From: an uncultured Gellertiella sp.
GTDB lineage: Bacteria; Pseudomonadota; Alphaproteobacteria; Rhizobiales; Rhizobiaceae
Direction: 5' to 3'
Length of the DNA stretch: 64,000 nucleotides
Assembly (NCBI RefSeq): GCF_963457605.1
Contig: NZ_OY735139.1
Location: forward strand, 2,572,001-2,636,000
Below the pieces are notes generated by a model. The model did no database searches and had not been told where the DNA came from. It saw only the letters and a list, made by a program, of their open reading frames with translations. Positions 1-8,658 of the stretch are shown here, piece by piece (within the stretch, counting starts at the first letter, position 1; each line of letters begins with the position of its first letter). The translations under genes and the position numbers were made by a program.

Positions 1-180
1 TATGGCGGTGAGTGGGTCTACCGGCGCACCGCGCCAAATATCTATGTCCGCCAGCGGATTGAAGTTGCGAGCGTCGCCGGCGACCGCGCCTTGCTGTCCC
101 GCGGGCTTGAACGCGGGATGGAGGTCGTGACCGACGGGGCCGCCGAGCTTTTCGGCACCGAGTTCGGGACGCCGCATTGA
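1..180 (+). CDS. C-terminal end of an RND efflux periplasmic adaptor (membrane fusion) protein, partial
   Basis: An open frame enters from the left edge and ends at TGA 178-180. It reads about 59 residues, including [19 protein letters not shown] and [19 protein letters not shown], which resembles the last beta-domain of CusB/CzcB-type adaptors (a 'G-x-V-V-x-x-G-A-x-x-L' ending). Its stop overlaps the ATG (180-182) of a CzcA/CusA-type pump gene, the usual adaptor-pump order, and this coupling supports the call more than the short sequence does. The rest of the gene lies outside the window. It could be an adaptor for metal or for another substrate. Confidence 0.6.
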   Translation, partial: YGGEWVYRRTAPNIYVRQRIEVASVAGDRALLSRGLERGMEVVTDGAAELFGTEFGTPH

Positions 181-890
181 TGCTTGCCTGGCTGGTTCGC
201 GCCGCGCTGACCCAGCGCGTGCTGGTGATCGCCATGGCGGCGCTGCTCGTAGTCCTCGGCTTGCGCGCCACTGGCGACGTTCCGCTCGACGTCTTTCCGG
301 AATTCGCGCCGCCAATGGTCGAGGTGCAGACCGAAGCGCCGGGCATGTCGACCGAAGAAGTCGAAAGTCTGGTCACCGTCCCGATCGAGGTGGCGGTGAG
401 CGGCGTGCCTGACCTTGCGACGCTGCGCTCAAAATCGGTGCTGGGGCTGTCCTCAGTCCAGATCCTGTTCAAGCGCGGCACCGATGTGATCCGCGCGCGC
501 CAATTGGTGCAGGAGCGCGTGACGCAGGCCCAGGCGCGCCTTCCCGCCGCAGCCCGGCCGCCAGTCATGCTGCCACCGCTTTCATCGACCAGTCGTGCGA
601 TGAAGATCGGCATTACCTCGACCAAGCTTGATCAGATGCAGATCTCGGAGCTGGCGCGCTGGACGGTCCGGCCACGGTTGATGGCGGTGCCTGGGGTCGC
701 CAATGTCGCGATCTGGGGCCTGCGCGACCGGCAGTTGCAGATCCTCGTCGATCCTGACCGCCTGCGCGCAGCGGGGGTAACACTTGCCGAACTGCGCTCA
801 GCCGCTGGCGATGCGGTGCTGGTCGGTGGCGGCGGGTTCGTCGGCCATCGAACGCGCACGGCCTGCCATGCTCGATCGCGACCGGCTTGA
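180..890 (+). pseudogene. Truncated heavy-metal-type RND efflux pump (CzcA/CusA family), 5' part only
   Basis: The first about 221 codons read like the start of a CzcA/CusA inner-membrane proton-driven pump: one N-terminal membrane helix ([19 protein letters not shown]), the typical [18 protein letters not shown] stretch, then the first periplasmic PN1/PN2 region up to [14 protein letters not shown]. Whole family members are over 1,000 residues. After about position 842 the similarity stops and the frame runs into 16 unrelated codons and a stop at 888-890, because the DNA is joined to a helicase fragment in another frame. The gene must be non-functional. Translation would start at ATG 180, overlapping the stop of the adaptor gene. 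Confidence 0.8.
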
Positions 891-2589
891 CGCCTACGAG
901 CCGCTCGAACCCGCTAACGGTCGGATGCGCGGCGTCATGGATGACGTGTTCGGCGATGGTCTCGATCAACATCTGTGGATTCCGCCATCCCTACCCTATT
1001 ACGGTCCCGAGCGATCCGGGCCGCCACTGACCAAGGCGCTGATCTTCTCGTCCTGGTCGATGGTGCCCGATGCGATCGCGTCAATCCTGTCCTACGAAGC
1101 CGAACGGCGTATGGGTGTCGGCGCTTCGGGGCAGCGATATTTCGGTCATGTTCGCCCACGCCCCATCCAGTTCCGGCAAAACCAAGGGCGACTTGTCGCC
1201 ATGCGGGCAATGCACCTGGTCTATCCGTCGCCGACCTTGGCGCGCCTTGCCGACCCTCTTGCGATCTTTGGAGCGTCGAACGAGACCCTGTCGGTCGAAG
1301 CCATGCGTAAAGCCGTCGCCGACCGCTTGCGCGAGAGCGTCGCCGCACTCGCCGAGCGGTCAGGCGACACCGCAGATGGCCGCGATTGGGAATGGGCTGC
1401 CCCGGCCGTCATCGACGCCATGGCGAAAGCCAGCTCCGTCGCCTGGGTCGACTCGCCTTCCGGCTTCGCCCTCCTCGGCAACAAAGAGGGTTTCAAGGAG
1501 CATGTCGCCGAACTGCGGACTGTGACGACCGAACGCACCTTTGGACCCGTACCGGACACGCTGATTGACCTCCTGGTCGATGTCGCTCTCGGCAGCCCCG
1601 CAGTCTGTGCGCTGCGCTCCCTGCACCGGATCGCGCCCGATCTCGCTTGGGACGATCATCGACTGCTGAAGGCGGCGAACCAGATCTCCTGGGGTTTCCG
1701 CACGCTTTTCAACCAGCACGATGCCGTCGCCCTCCTCCGCAAGGACGACGATGATCGCTATTGGCGCCAGGTGCTTACCTACGGCGTTGAGCATAACCTT
1801 CAGGCCGTTCTCGACGAGTACGTCCACTATCTGCTCGACGCCGAGGGCTTGGGCGCCAAGCCAGCCGTTGATCGTATCGCTGGGATCAGCAAGGCGATCT
1901 CGGAGGCGTTGGCCATTCGCCCCTCGCAGATCGATGTTGAGGATCCGACGGTCGACGGTAAGAAGCTGGTGATCAACAAGTTTCAGATGCGCGGGCGCTT
2001 CGCCATGCGCCTGGCCGACTACAAGGACGAGGAAGGCGGGGCCGCACGCCTCTCCAGCGTTCGCGACGCCTTCAACTCACCGTTCCGACCCTTCGCGCTT
2101 GCCACGACCTCCGTCGGACAGGAAGGCCTCGACTTTCACCCTTATTGCTATCGGCTCTATCACTGGAACTTGCCCGGAAATCCTGTCGATCTCGAGCAGC
2201 GCGAGGGGCGTGTCCACCGCTTCAAAGGTCACGCCATCCGCCTAAATCTGGCGCATCGGCAGGTCGACGTGGTGCGTGGGCGCGAGAGAGATCACGATGA
2301 TCCCTGGCAGATCATGTTCGACGCAGCTCGCGCCGAGACCGAGAATGACTCTGACCTCATTCCCTACTGGATTTACGAAGGCCCGGTGAAGGTCGAACGC
2401 CGCGTGCCCATGCTCCCGTTCAGCCGCGAGGTCAGACGACTCGAGTGGCTCAAGCGAAGCCTGACCGTCTATCGCCTCGCGTTCGGGCAACCGCGTCAGG
2501 AAGACCTGCTGGAGTATCTTCACAGCCTCATGGGAACCGCCATGGCGGCGGAAGATCTCGCCGACCTGCAAATCCGGCTCCAACCGTGA
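843..2589 (+). pseudogene. 5'-truncated SF2/SNF2-type helicase, C-terminal part
   Basis: From about position 843 an uninterrupted frame of about 580 codons reads as the C-terminal half of a large superfamily 2 helicase. Visible motifs are LIFSSWSMVPDAI (start of the second RecA-like domain), ATTSVGQEGLDFH (motif V) and EQREGRVHRFKGHA (motif VI, with arginine fingers). The Walker A and DExH half is absent because the DNA joins the interior of an RND gene upstream, and no convincing start codon with a ribosome site precedes it. Related full-length proteins of this type occur in defence and mobile regions, but the precise subfamily cannot be fixed here. It converges with the HipA-like gene, 11 bp away. 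Most likely a remnant left by a deletion. Confidence 0.7.
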
Positions 2590-2600
2590 CGTCGCGCCGC

Positions 2601-4454
2601 TCAGTCGCCTTCAGCGGCAAGTGCCGTGCAGCGTTCCCCGACCAAGGCGATCACCTTGCCCTGCGCTGTTTTGGCGGCCTCAGCCTCGGCCGCGAAGACA
2701 GGTAGCTGAAGCCCCTGCGCCCGTTCGGCCACACGCGCGGTCAGGTCCGCAATCGCAGTCTCGGCATCTCCGGCGGATACGCCGATTGTCCGCGCCAGCG
2801 CGAGGAAGTCCTGGCGCGTCAGACGGTCATCCTTGCCGTTGAGCTTGAGCGCCATCCGATCGCCCCCCAAACCCGGGAAGACGCGCGTGGTGACGGCGTC
2901 GTAGAGCGGCGCGAAGCGCACGCTCGTGAAGGCCTTGGCATCCACCTCGGCGACTTTTAGCACAGCGAGATTCTTGAGGTGCATATCGCCATCGGCGATG
3001 AGCCAGGCGAACACGGCGCGGCGAAACAGGATATCGAGATCGCTGGCCGGATCAGTTGACAGCGGTCGTAGGCCGCGCGCCATCCGCTCGATCGTTCCGT
3101 CGTATTTGGCGGATGCGGGAAGGTCCAGAATGGAGCAAAAGTCCTCCATCGCCAGACGCCGCTGATCCGCTGGCCCGCGACGAATATCGAACCGCTCGAC
3201 GACCAGTGCAGGCGACATGCCGTCGGGCATCTCCAGCAGCGCGGCGTCGGGCACATCGAACCCGGCCGAGCGGCCAAGCTCCAGGCAAAGCCACTCGACG
3301 ACCGGCAACGTCTCGAAGCCCGCCGTACCGGCGGGCTTGAGGATATGGGTGAACGGCTGATCGATGGCCGGAACGAGGGCGCCATCAGGCATCAGGCTCA
3401 TCGGCGCCTTGATCTGGACGCCCGACAGGCGCGGCGTTTCCGCGCGTGCGAAGATGCGCGCCAGGTTCTGCTCGAAGGTCTCCTCGATCTCGCCCCGCGC
3501 CGGACCGGCGTAGCGGCCCGTGAAGCGACCGGCGTCGATGTATCCAGCCAGTGTTGTCGTGAGAATGTCAGCAGGCAGCGCCGCCAGTTCCTCTCGACCC
3601 TCGACGATGACGATGTTCGACATATATCGCCGTCCGCGCCGGAGCGCCTCGCGTTCATCGCGTTCGTGGAGAACCTGCGCCAGCCAGCCCTCGGGAAGCA
3701 GCGATTCGATGAAGGCCGGCAGCTTGCCCGGTGTGGTTTCGCGCACGAGGGCCGGTCCCGCTCGACGCCCCGGCTTCCAGCGCCATTCAAATCCATCGTG
3801 GGTCAGCCGGCCGAGCGGCTCACCGTGCCAGGCGACGAGGAGATCGAGCGCTGCCTTGTTGACCGGCGCCTTGGCAACGCCCGGCTGAGCTAGCAGAAAG
3901 CGTTCGGCGCCTTCACCTTCGCGATACCATTCGTTCTCACGCGCCAGCACCCAGACGGCGTCGGCCGCGGCTTGGGGCGTCCCATGCTCCTCCACCAGAC
4001 GCGCCGCCATCTGCGCACGCATGTCGGCGGTAACCGCGCTCGCATGTTCGCTGCGCAGGCGGAACGCTTCGAGAAAGCGCTGGCGCGGTGATGAGGCATC
4101 GATGCGCAATTCGCCCAAGTCGTCGCCGATGACAGCGATCGCCGTCGATGGATGCTTCGGCGCTTCGTTCTGGATGATCTCGAGCGTCCGCAACCGCGTG
4201 CGCTGGTTGCGGCGGCCGCTGATAAACAGCCGCCCGTCGGGCGTCGGCGCGAGTAGCGCTGCACTCGCCGACGACAGATAGGCGTTGGGATAGAGATAGT
4301 GTGCAATCCGGACCGCATGACCGAGGATCGTCGCCTCGATATCCCCTTGGTCGTCGACGTAAATCCCACGCACGAGCTGGATCAACTCGCCGGCCTGCGC
4401 GCGCTGATGGGCGCGCTTGGCGTCAATTGTCTCACCGACCAAATGAAGAGCCAT
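2601..4454 (-). CDS. HipA-family serine/threonine kinase with fused N-terminal AbiEi/wHTH-like domain
   Basis: 617 residues from ATG 4454. The C-terminal about 400 residues carry HipA kinase signatures: P-loop-like RLSGVQIKAP, HILKP with the ATP lysine, ERFD, the catalytic DGDMHLKN and the metal-binding PLYD. HipA toxins phosphorylate translation components such as glutamyl-tRNA synthetase. The first about 200 residues are not HipA; LIQLVRGIYV, SSASAALL and the winged-helix-like layout resemble AbiEi-type antitoxin/regulator domains. No separate hipB lies next to it, so regulation may sit in the same chain. ATG 4454 is preferred over 4469 because the predicted -10 box (4482-4487) puts the transcript start near 4475 and the second palindrome then ends just before the start codon. 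Confidence 0.82.
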   Translation of the reverse strand: MALHLVGETIDAKRAHQRAQAGELIQLVRGIYVDDQGDIEATILGHAVRIAHYLYPNAYLSSASAALLAPTPDGRLFISGRRNQRTRLRTLEIIQNEAPKHPSTAIAVIGDDLGELRIDASSPRQRFLEAFRLRSEHASAVTADMRAQMAARLVEEHGTPQAAADAVWVLARENEWYREGEGAERFLLAQPGVAKAPVNKAALDLLVAWHGEPLGRLTHDGFEWRWKPGRRAGPALVRETTPGKLPAFIESLLPEGWLAQVLHERDEREALRRGRRYMSNIVIVEGREELAALPADILTTTLAGYIDAGRFTGRYAGPARGEIEETFEQNLARIFARAETPRLSGVQIKAPMSLMPDGALVPAIDQPFTHILKPAGTAGFETLPVVEWLCLELGRSAGFDVPDAALLEMPDGMSPALVVERFDIRRGPADQRRLAMEDFCSILDLPASAKYDGTIERMARGLRPLSTDPASDLDILFRRAVFAWLIADGDMHLKNLAVLKVAEVDAKAFTSVRFAPLYDAVTTRVFPGLGGDRMALKLNGKDDRLTRQDFLALARTIGVSAGDAETAIADLTARVAERAQGLQLPVFAAEAEAAKTAQGKVIALVGERCTALAAEGD

Positions 4455-4456
4455 AG

Positions 4457-4487
4457 GATTATCTCGCATCTCAGATGCGCGTTAATC
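4457..4487 (-). promoter_or_regulatory. Operator 2 of the HipA-like gene (31-bp imperfect palindrome)
   Basis: Arms of 15 bases around a single central base at 4472 (outer GATTA, inner CGCATCT/AGATGCG). It is an imperfect copy of the palindrome at 4512-4542, centre to centre 55 bp. It covers the predicted -10 box and ends two bases before ATG 4454, so a bound protein would block transcription. The likely binder is the N-terminal domain of the adjacent kinase; this is inference. Confidence 0.75.
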
Positions 4488-4510
4488 CCACCATCCGGCT
4501 TCGCGTGCAA
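4482..4510 (-). promoter_or_regulatory. Predicted sigma70-type promoter of the HipA-like gene
   Basis: On the minus strand TTGCAC (4510-4505) is followed after exactly 17 bases by GATTAA (4487-4482). The -10 lies inside operator 2 and the -35 abuts operator 1. Confidence 0.6.
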
Positions 4511-4511
4511 G

Positions 4512-4542
4512 AATTATCGCGCATCTGAGATGCGCGATAATT
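4512..4542 (-). promoter_or_regulatory. Operator 1 of the HipA-like gene (31-bp perfect palindrome)
   Basis: Perfect 15-bp arms, AATTATCGCGCATCT and its reverse complement, around one central G at 4527. It sits immediately upstream of the predicted -35 box. Together with the copy at 4457-4487 it forms a twin-operator arrangement typical of autoregulated toxin-antitoxin genes. Confidence 0.8.
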
Positions 4543-4560
4543 CCGACGCGAAGAGTAGTT

Positions 4561-4594
4561 GGAGCGCGCCGACCCGGAATGATCGGCGCGCTCC
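4561..4594 (-). terminator. Strong hairpin between the ParB operon and the HipA-like gene
   Basis: Perfect 12-bp stem GGAGCGCGCCGA (4561-4572) and its complement (4583-4594) with a 10-base loop. It follows the recombinase-ParB-ParB operon, whose last gene ends at 4760, and precedes the kinase promoter. There is no clear U tract on the minus strand, so it may be an insulating or Rho-assisted terminator. The rest of 4595-4759 shows nothing recognisable. Confidence 0.5.
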
Positions 4595-4759
4595 AGAACA
4601 GTCATGCCGCGAACGGCACGCAGCCAGCCCTATGACGACTGGCCTAGCGGGCTCCGAGCGGGTTCGCCGCCATCCCCGCCACCGCCCTTGATCCGCCCCT
4701 CGCGGCGGCTTCTCCGACGGTCCCGGCGCTTCTGGGTCCCGGTCCCCAAGCTTGAACTG

Positions 4760-5611
4760 TCAGGGCGTCGTCGATTGATCGAGCGAGGTGGCCTGCACGA
4801 TGGCGCGGAAATTCTCCAGAAATTCAGGGTGCCGCCCTGCCAGAAATCCCTCGATCTCAGGCTTCGCCAGCAAGCGCTCGATAAAGCCGGACGCCACGAC
4901 CAGGACCAGCATGTCGTCGCCATAGGAGACCTCAAGCTCCTTATAGTCCTCACTCACCGACGCCATCTCCCGTTCGAGACGCCCCATCTGCTCGGCCGAC
5001 AACCCCGTCGCCTTCTTGAGTTCGTCAGGCTTGTGCAGATCTGACGGCTTCGAGGTCGCCAGGAGCGCCTTGGCATAACTGACCGTATAATTGTTCGCCG
5101 ACACCATCAGTTCGGCCACCTCGAGCTGACGGATCGGCTTCATCTTGCGCAGCTTCTGGAAGGCGTGGTGCCCAACCGGCTTGTCCTTCAGCAGCTCCGC
5201 GACATCCCCGCTGATCCCTGCCAGCAGATGGCGGCGCTGGCGGATCACCTTCACGTCGACATTAAGCGCGCGCACGATCATGTAGTGTTCCTGAATCGTC
5301 GCCAGCCGGTTGACCCGCTTGTTGTAGGTGAAGGACTCGTCGTCGTCGGCGACAACGCAAGGGGCCTCGGCCGCACCAAGAAACCGCAGGGCATCCAGCC
5401 GCATGTGTCCGTCGAGGAGAAGGTAGCTGCCGCCTTTCTGGCGCGCGATCGACAGCGGCTCGATTAGCCCGACTTCCGCAACAGATGCCGCGATCCGGCG
5501 ATATTTGACGGACTCACGCACACCCGCCGGCAGCGCCTTGGTCGCCAAGAGCTCACCGATCGGGAGAGCTAGGATCTTGCGCTCGAAGGCGATTTTGACC
5601 GTATCGGACAT
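4760..5611 (-). CDS. ParB-like protein with RepB C-terminal domain
   Basis: 283 residues. The N-terminal ParB/Srx-type nucleotide-binding fold is seen in SVAEVGLIEPLSIARQ and GSYLLLDGHMRLDALRFLG, followed by a helical region (HHAFQKLRKMKPIRQLEVAELM) and a C-terminal part like the RepB C-terminal domain of plasmid partition proteins. It lies one base after the preceding ParB gene (stop ends at 5613), so the two are translated together. The canonical ParB GERR box is replaced by DGHMR. There is no parA, repC or repeated parS-like site in view, so ordinary plasmid partition is unlikely; a role with the serine recombinase upstream is inferred. Confidence 0.8.
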   Translation of the reverse strand: MSDTVKIAFERKILALPIGELLATKALPAGVRESVKYRRIAASVAEVGLIEPLSIARQKGGSYLLLDGHMRLDALRFLGAAEAPCVVADDDESFTYNKRVNRLATIQEHYMIVRALNVDVKVIRQRRHLLAGISGDVAELLKDKPVGHHAFQKLRKMKPIRQLEVAELMVSANNYTVSYAKALLATSKPSDLHKPDELKKATGLSAEQMGRLEREMASVSEDYKELEVSYGDDMLVLVVASGFIERLLAKPEIEGFLAGRHPEFLENFRAIVQATSLDQSTTP

Positions 5612-5612
5612 C

Positions 5613-6497
5613 TTACGCCTTCGTCGGTCCGATCCGCTCGGCCAGTGCGCGCGGCAAGGTGCTCAGCCCCTCCGCGCGCAGCAGCGTCACGAAATGATCG
5701 TCGGCCAGCAGACGCCGCATCGCGTTGGCGACGAACAGCAACCGGCTGCGCGCCAAGGAGGCGCGCTTGATCAGCAGCTTCTGCCGCTCCGTTTCGCGCT
5801 GATAGGCGCGGATCAGGCTCTCCGATGTGACCGGCTTTTGGGTGCGACCAACCCGCGATCCGCGCTTGTGGAGCTGCTTGCCGCTGGTGTTGCGCTGTTC
5901 GATGATCTGCCGGATCGCGAGCACCTGATTGCCCGGGATCGACTTTTCCTCATAGGCCTGCGCCAACGCCTGCTGAACCTCGCCTTCCTTGGCGCGGGCG
6001 ATCTCCATGGCGATCGAATGCGGGATGACGCCGCGCTCGACCGCCGCGATCAGCTTCTCCTCTCCATTGTCGAGTAACAGGCAGATCGCACTGACATACT
6101 CGACGGAGAAATCGACCTTGGCGGCAATCTCCGGGTGCGAATAGCCCCGGGCGCTCAGTGCGCCGATGGCGTGAACCAGTTCCAATGGGCTGTGCTGGCG
6201 CCGCGCCAGGTTCTCGACCAAGCTCATAACGTAACAATCTTCCTCGGCCGCATCGATCACGATGGCCGGGATTTCGGTCTGGCCGAGCGCGATGAAGGCC
6301 TCAAGGCGACCTTGACCGCACACCAGGTCAAACCGCGTCTTTCCGGGTCGCTGGCTGACCGTGATCGGCTTCTTCAGCCCGAGATGGGCAATGCTATTCA
6401 CCAGCTCCTGGAAGATCCGCTTGTTGCGTACCCGCGGATTGAGAATGGTGATCAGATCGACCGGCACCGAGCGGATTTCGGGGGGCGGCGCGCTCAT
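5613..6497 (-). CDS. ParB/Spo0J-family protein
   Basis: 294 residues from ATG 6497. N-terminal ParB domain: VDLITILNPRVRNKRIFQEL, LGLKKPITVSQRPG and the CTP/nuclease-box equivalent CGQGRLEAFIALGQ, then ENLARRQHSPLE and a helix-turn-helix (YSHPEIAAKVDFSVEYVSAI). Its ATG overlaps the stop of the serine recombinase by four bases (ATGA), and the next ParB-like gene follows after one base. The tight three-gene unit implies one complex or one process. In this protein the box reads CGQGR, close to the canonical GERR-type box. ParB proteins bind DNA and can slide as clamps; the function in this context is not known to me. Confidence 0.82.
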   Translation of the reverse strand: MSAPPPEIRSVPVDLITILNPRVRNKRIFQELVNSIAHLGLKKPITVSQRPGKTRFDLVCGQGRLEAFIALGQTEIPAIVIDAAEEDCYVMSLVENLARRQHSPLELVHAIGALSARGYSHPEIAAKVDFSVEYVSAICLLLDNGEEKLIAAVERGVIPHSIAMEIARAKEGEVQQALAQAYEEKSIPGNQVLAIRQIIEQRNTSGKQLHKRGSRVGRTQKPVTSESLIRAYQRETERQKLLIKRASLARSRLLFVANAMRRLLADDHFVTLLRAEGLSTLPRALAERIGPTKA

Positions 6498-8062
6498 GCG
6501 GCAACCTTCAGCGGCACGCGGCGCGTCAGATCGAAAAACGCCTCCAAGGTATCGAAGCGGTAGGCATCGAGCAGGATGCCGTTCTCTGGTGCGAGCCGCA
6601 GATTCGGCGTGGCGCCGACGTCCAGCCATGGCAGCAAGTAGTAGTCGTGTATGGCGGCATTATCTTCCTGCATCCGCGCCACGATGGTGATGCTGGGCCT
6701 CAACCCGCTGTCGAAGCGCACCTTCCAGCGCAGCCCGCCGGCGGGGCTGATGTGGCACCGAGAGATCACCAGCGAGGCCGTGAACTCGTCATTGATATGC
6801 AGTAGGTCGGTGACGGGGTCGCGGCGCACCGTGCCGCCGGCCGCGCCAATGTCGGCGATGACCTGTGCCACGACATCGGGATGCAGTGTCCGCAGCGTTC
6901 GATTGGTCTCAACGTAGCGATAGTCCCGCGAGGGGGCGTACCCGACAAGCTGATAGGCGCGCACCAGGCTTCCGAAACGGTGTCGGAACGTCGAGCTGGA
7001 CGGCATGTCCTCGACCTCGTCGATCACGAGCCCAGACAACCAGCCCTTTTCGACCAGCAAAGCAGACAGCCGACCAAGAAGCTCCTCGTCGGTGAAGCGG
7101 CGACTGCGCTCTTGGATAATCCGCTGGGCCGCCTCGAAGAAATCACGCTCGACGATCGCCTCGAAAGCCCCATCACCCCGGACCCACATATCGGGCGTGT
7201 TCACCACCCGCTTCGCCTTCAGCTTGAAGGACGCCCGATTGTAGACGTTGTTGCCGATGTACTTTTCATTGGTCAGCACCTGGTGAACGGTTCCGCGCGT
7301 CCATGGCCGACCAAGATCGGTGAGGATGCCCTCATCATTGAGGGCTGCGGCGATCTCCGTTTCGGTGCGGCGCTGTACGACGAACATCCGGTAGAGACGC
7401 CGGACCACCTCGATCTCTTCAGGTGGCCCCGGCCTCAGCACGACCCGGTCCGTTTGCAGGCTCTTCTGCTCTCCATGATTGAGGACCGCTTTGGGCTGGC
7501 GATGCTCATCTACGAGATAGCGGCGTAGGCCAAAGCCCGCTGCGCCGCCTTGACGGAAACCGAGGCGGATCAACCGGCACTGGCCGGTGAAAACCTTCAC
7601 CGACAGCTCACGGCTATATTCGCCAGCCATCGCCCGCTTCATGCTCTTGATGATCGTCGCGCTCAGGCTGCCATCATTCTCGAACTGCTCGGCGCAGTAT
7701 TGAACGGCGATCCCCGCTTCCCGGCAGATGAACTCGTAATAGGCGCTCTCATCTGCGTCCTGAAACCGGCCCCAGCGGCTCACGTCATAGACCAGGATCG
7801 CCTTGAAGTCGGTCTGACCGTTTCGCACGTCGGCGATGAGCTGCTGAAGCGATAACCGACCATCGAGCCGAAGGCCGCTTTTGCCCGAGTCCTCGTAGGT
7901 CTTCACGATCTCGAAGCCACGCCGAGCGGCGTATTGGGCGATGATTTCGGCCTGGTTCTCGGTCGAATATTTCTGATGCTCCGTCGACATACGGACATAC
8001 TGCGCAGCGCGCACCGGAGGTCGCGGCGATGCTTCAGCAGTGACCGACTCCGATAAGTTCAT
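6494..8062 (-). CDS. Large serine recombinase (resolvase/invertase superfamily)
   Basis: About 522 residues. The N-terminal catalytic domain has YVRMSTEHQ with the nucleophile serine near residue 26, then VYDVSRWGRFQDADES with the catalytic arginines. A recombinase domain follows, with TEIAAALNDEGI, the HTH-like TRGTVHQVLTNEKYIGNNVYNR, and a long C-terminal region (about residues 330-520) without an obvious zinc ribbon. Family members use a covalent 5' phosphoserine intermediate to integrate or excise DNA. It is the first gene of the operon with two ParB-like genes, overlapping the next by ATGA. GTG 8065 or ATG 8062 may start it; neither has a strong ribosome site. A divergent small HTH gene begins at 8138 and may control it. 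Confidence 0.85.
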   Translation of the reverse strand: MNLSESVTAEASPRPPVRAAQYVRMSTEHQKYSTENQAEIIAQYAARRGFEIVKTYEDSGKSGLRLDGRLSLQQLIADVRNGQTDFKAILVYDVSRWGRFQDADESAYYEFICREAGIAVQYCAEQFENDGSLSATIIKSMKRAMAGEYSRELSVKVFTGQCRLIRLGFRQGGAAGFGLRRYLVDEHRQPKAVLNHGEQKSLQTDRVVLRPGPPEEIEVVRRLYRMFVVQRRTETEIAAALNDEGILTDLGRPWTRGTVHQVLTNEKYIGNNVYNRASFKLKAKRVVNTPDMWVRGDGAFEAIVERDFFEAAQRIIQERSRRFTDEELLGRLSALLVEKGWLSGLVIDEVEDMPSSSTFRHRFGSLVRAYQLVGYAPSRDYRYVETNRTLRTLHPDVVAQVIADIGAAGGTVRRDPVTDLLHINDEFTASLVISRCHISPAGGLRWKVRFDSGLRPSITIVARMQEDNAAIHDYYLLPWLDVGATPNLRLAPENGILLDAYRFDTLEAFFDLTRRVPLKVAA

Positions 8063-8137
8063 CACACCGGCTGCTTTCGTTTAGGCTCCGAGCGGACAGG
8101 TTCGACTTCCCACCAAATCTATTGGGAGTCAGGACGA

Positions 8138-8518
8138 ATGTCGTTCTCCGAGAAAGACCGAAAACTTCAGTCGAAAACTGGAAACTCTTTTCCGTCGCCC
8201 CAGCCAAACGAGCCGCTCGCCGCCGCGATCGCCGCGGCGCTGAAGGCGGAATTCGGCAACACCCCCTCCGCCCACAAGACCGTGGCGCAGCTCACGCGCT
8301 CAAACGAGCGCGCGGTTCGGAATTGGTTCGAGGGCAAGAACAGCCCCAGCGGGGGGAACCTGGTAATCCTGATGCGACACTCTGATCTCGTCCTCCGCAC
8401 GATGCTCAGCCTGGCGGATCGGCAAGACTTGGTTTTGGCGATCGGTCTGGCGAGCCTGCGACGACAGCTTGTTGACGCCGTCGCGGCGATCGACGGACTG
8501 CCCCTCGCGCCTGACTAA
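8138..8518 (+). CDS. Small helix-turn-helix protein
   Basis: 126 residues. The core PLAAAIAAALKAEFG, HKTVAQLTRSNERAVRNWFEGKNSPSGGNLVILMRHSDLVL looks like a helix-turn-helix whose recognition helix is ERAVRNWFEGKNSP, a type common in phage-like and integrative elements. It starts 75 bp from the recombinase start in the opposite direction (preceded by TTGGGAGTCAGGACG), so it could repress or activate the recombinase operon. The rest, a leucine-rich C-terminal helix, may mediate dimerisation. Specific function unknown. Confidence 0.65.
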   Translation: MSFSEKDRKLQSKTGNSFPSPQPNEPLAAAIAAALKAEFGNTPSAHKTVAQLTRSNERAVRNWFEGKNSPSGGNLVILMRHSDLVLRTMLSLADRQDLVLAIGLASLRRQLVDAVAAIDGLPLAPD

Positions 8519-8658
8519 CGGCTACCGGACGACAAGCACGACCCCGCCGATTTGCACGCCATTGCCGCCGCGAGCCCTACGCCGGAGCGTTCGCTCTTTT
8601 CATGTCGGGTCTATCGGCTCCAATCGGCATCAGACGCCAATCTCGTTGGAGTAGAGTT

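Noticed and set aside
4760-6497. ParB genes read as a plasmid partition (par) locus
   Set aside because: No ParA or replication gene and no parS-like repeats were seen, and the pair is fused in translation to a recombinase.
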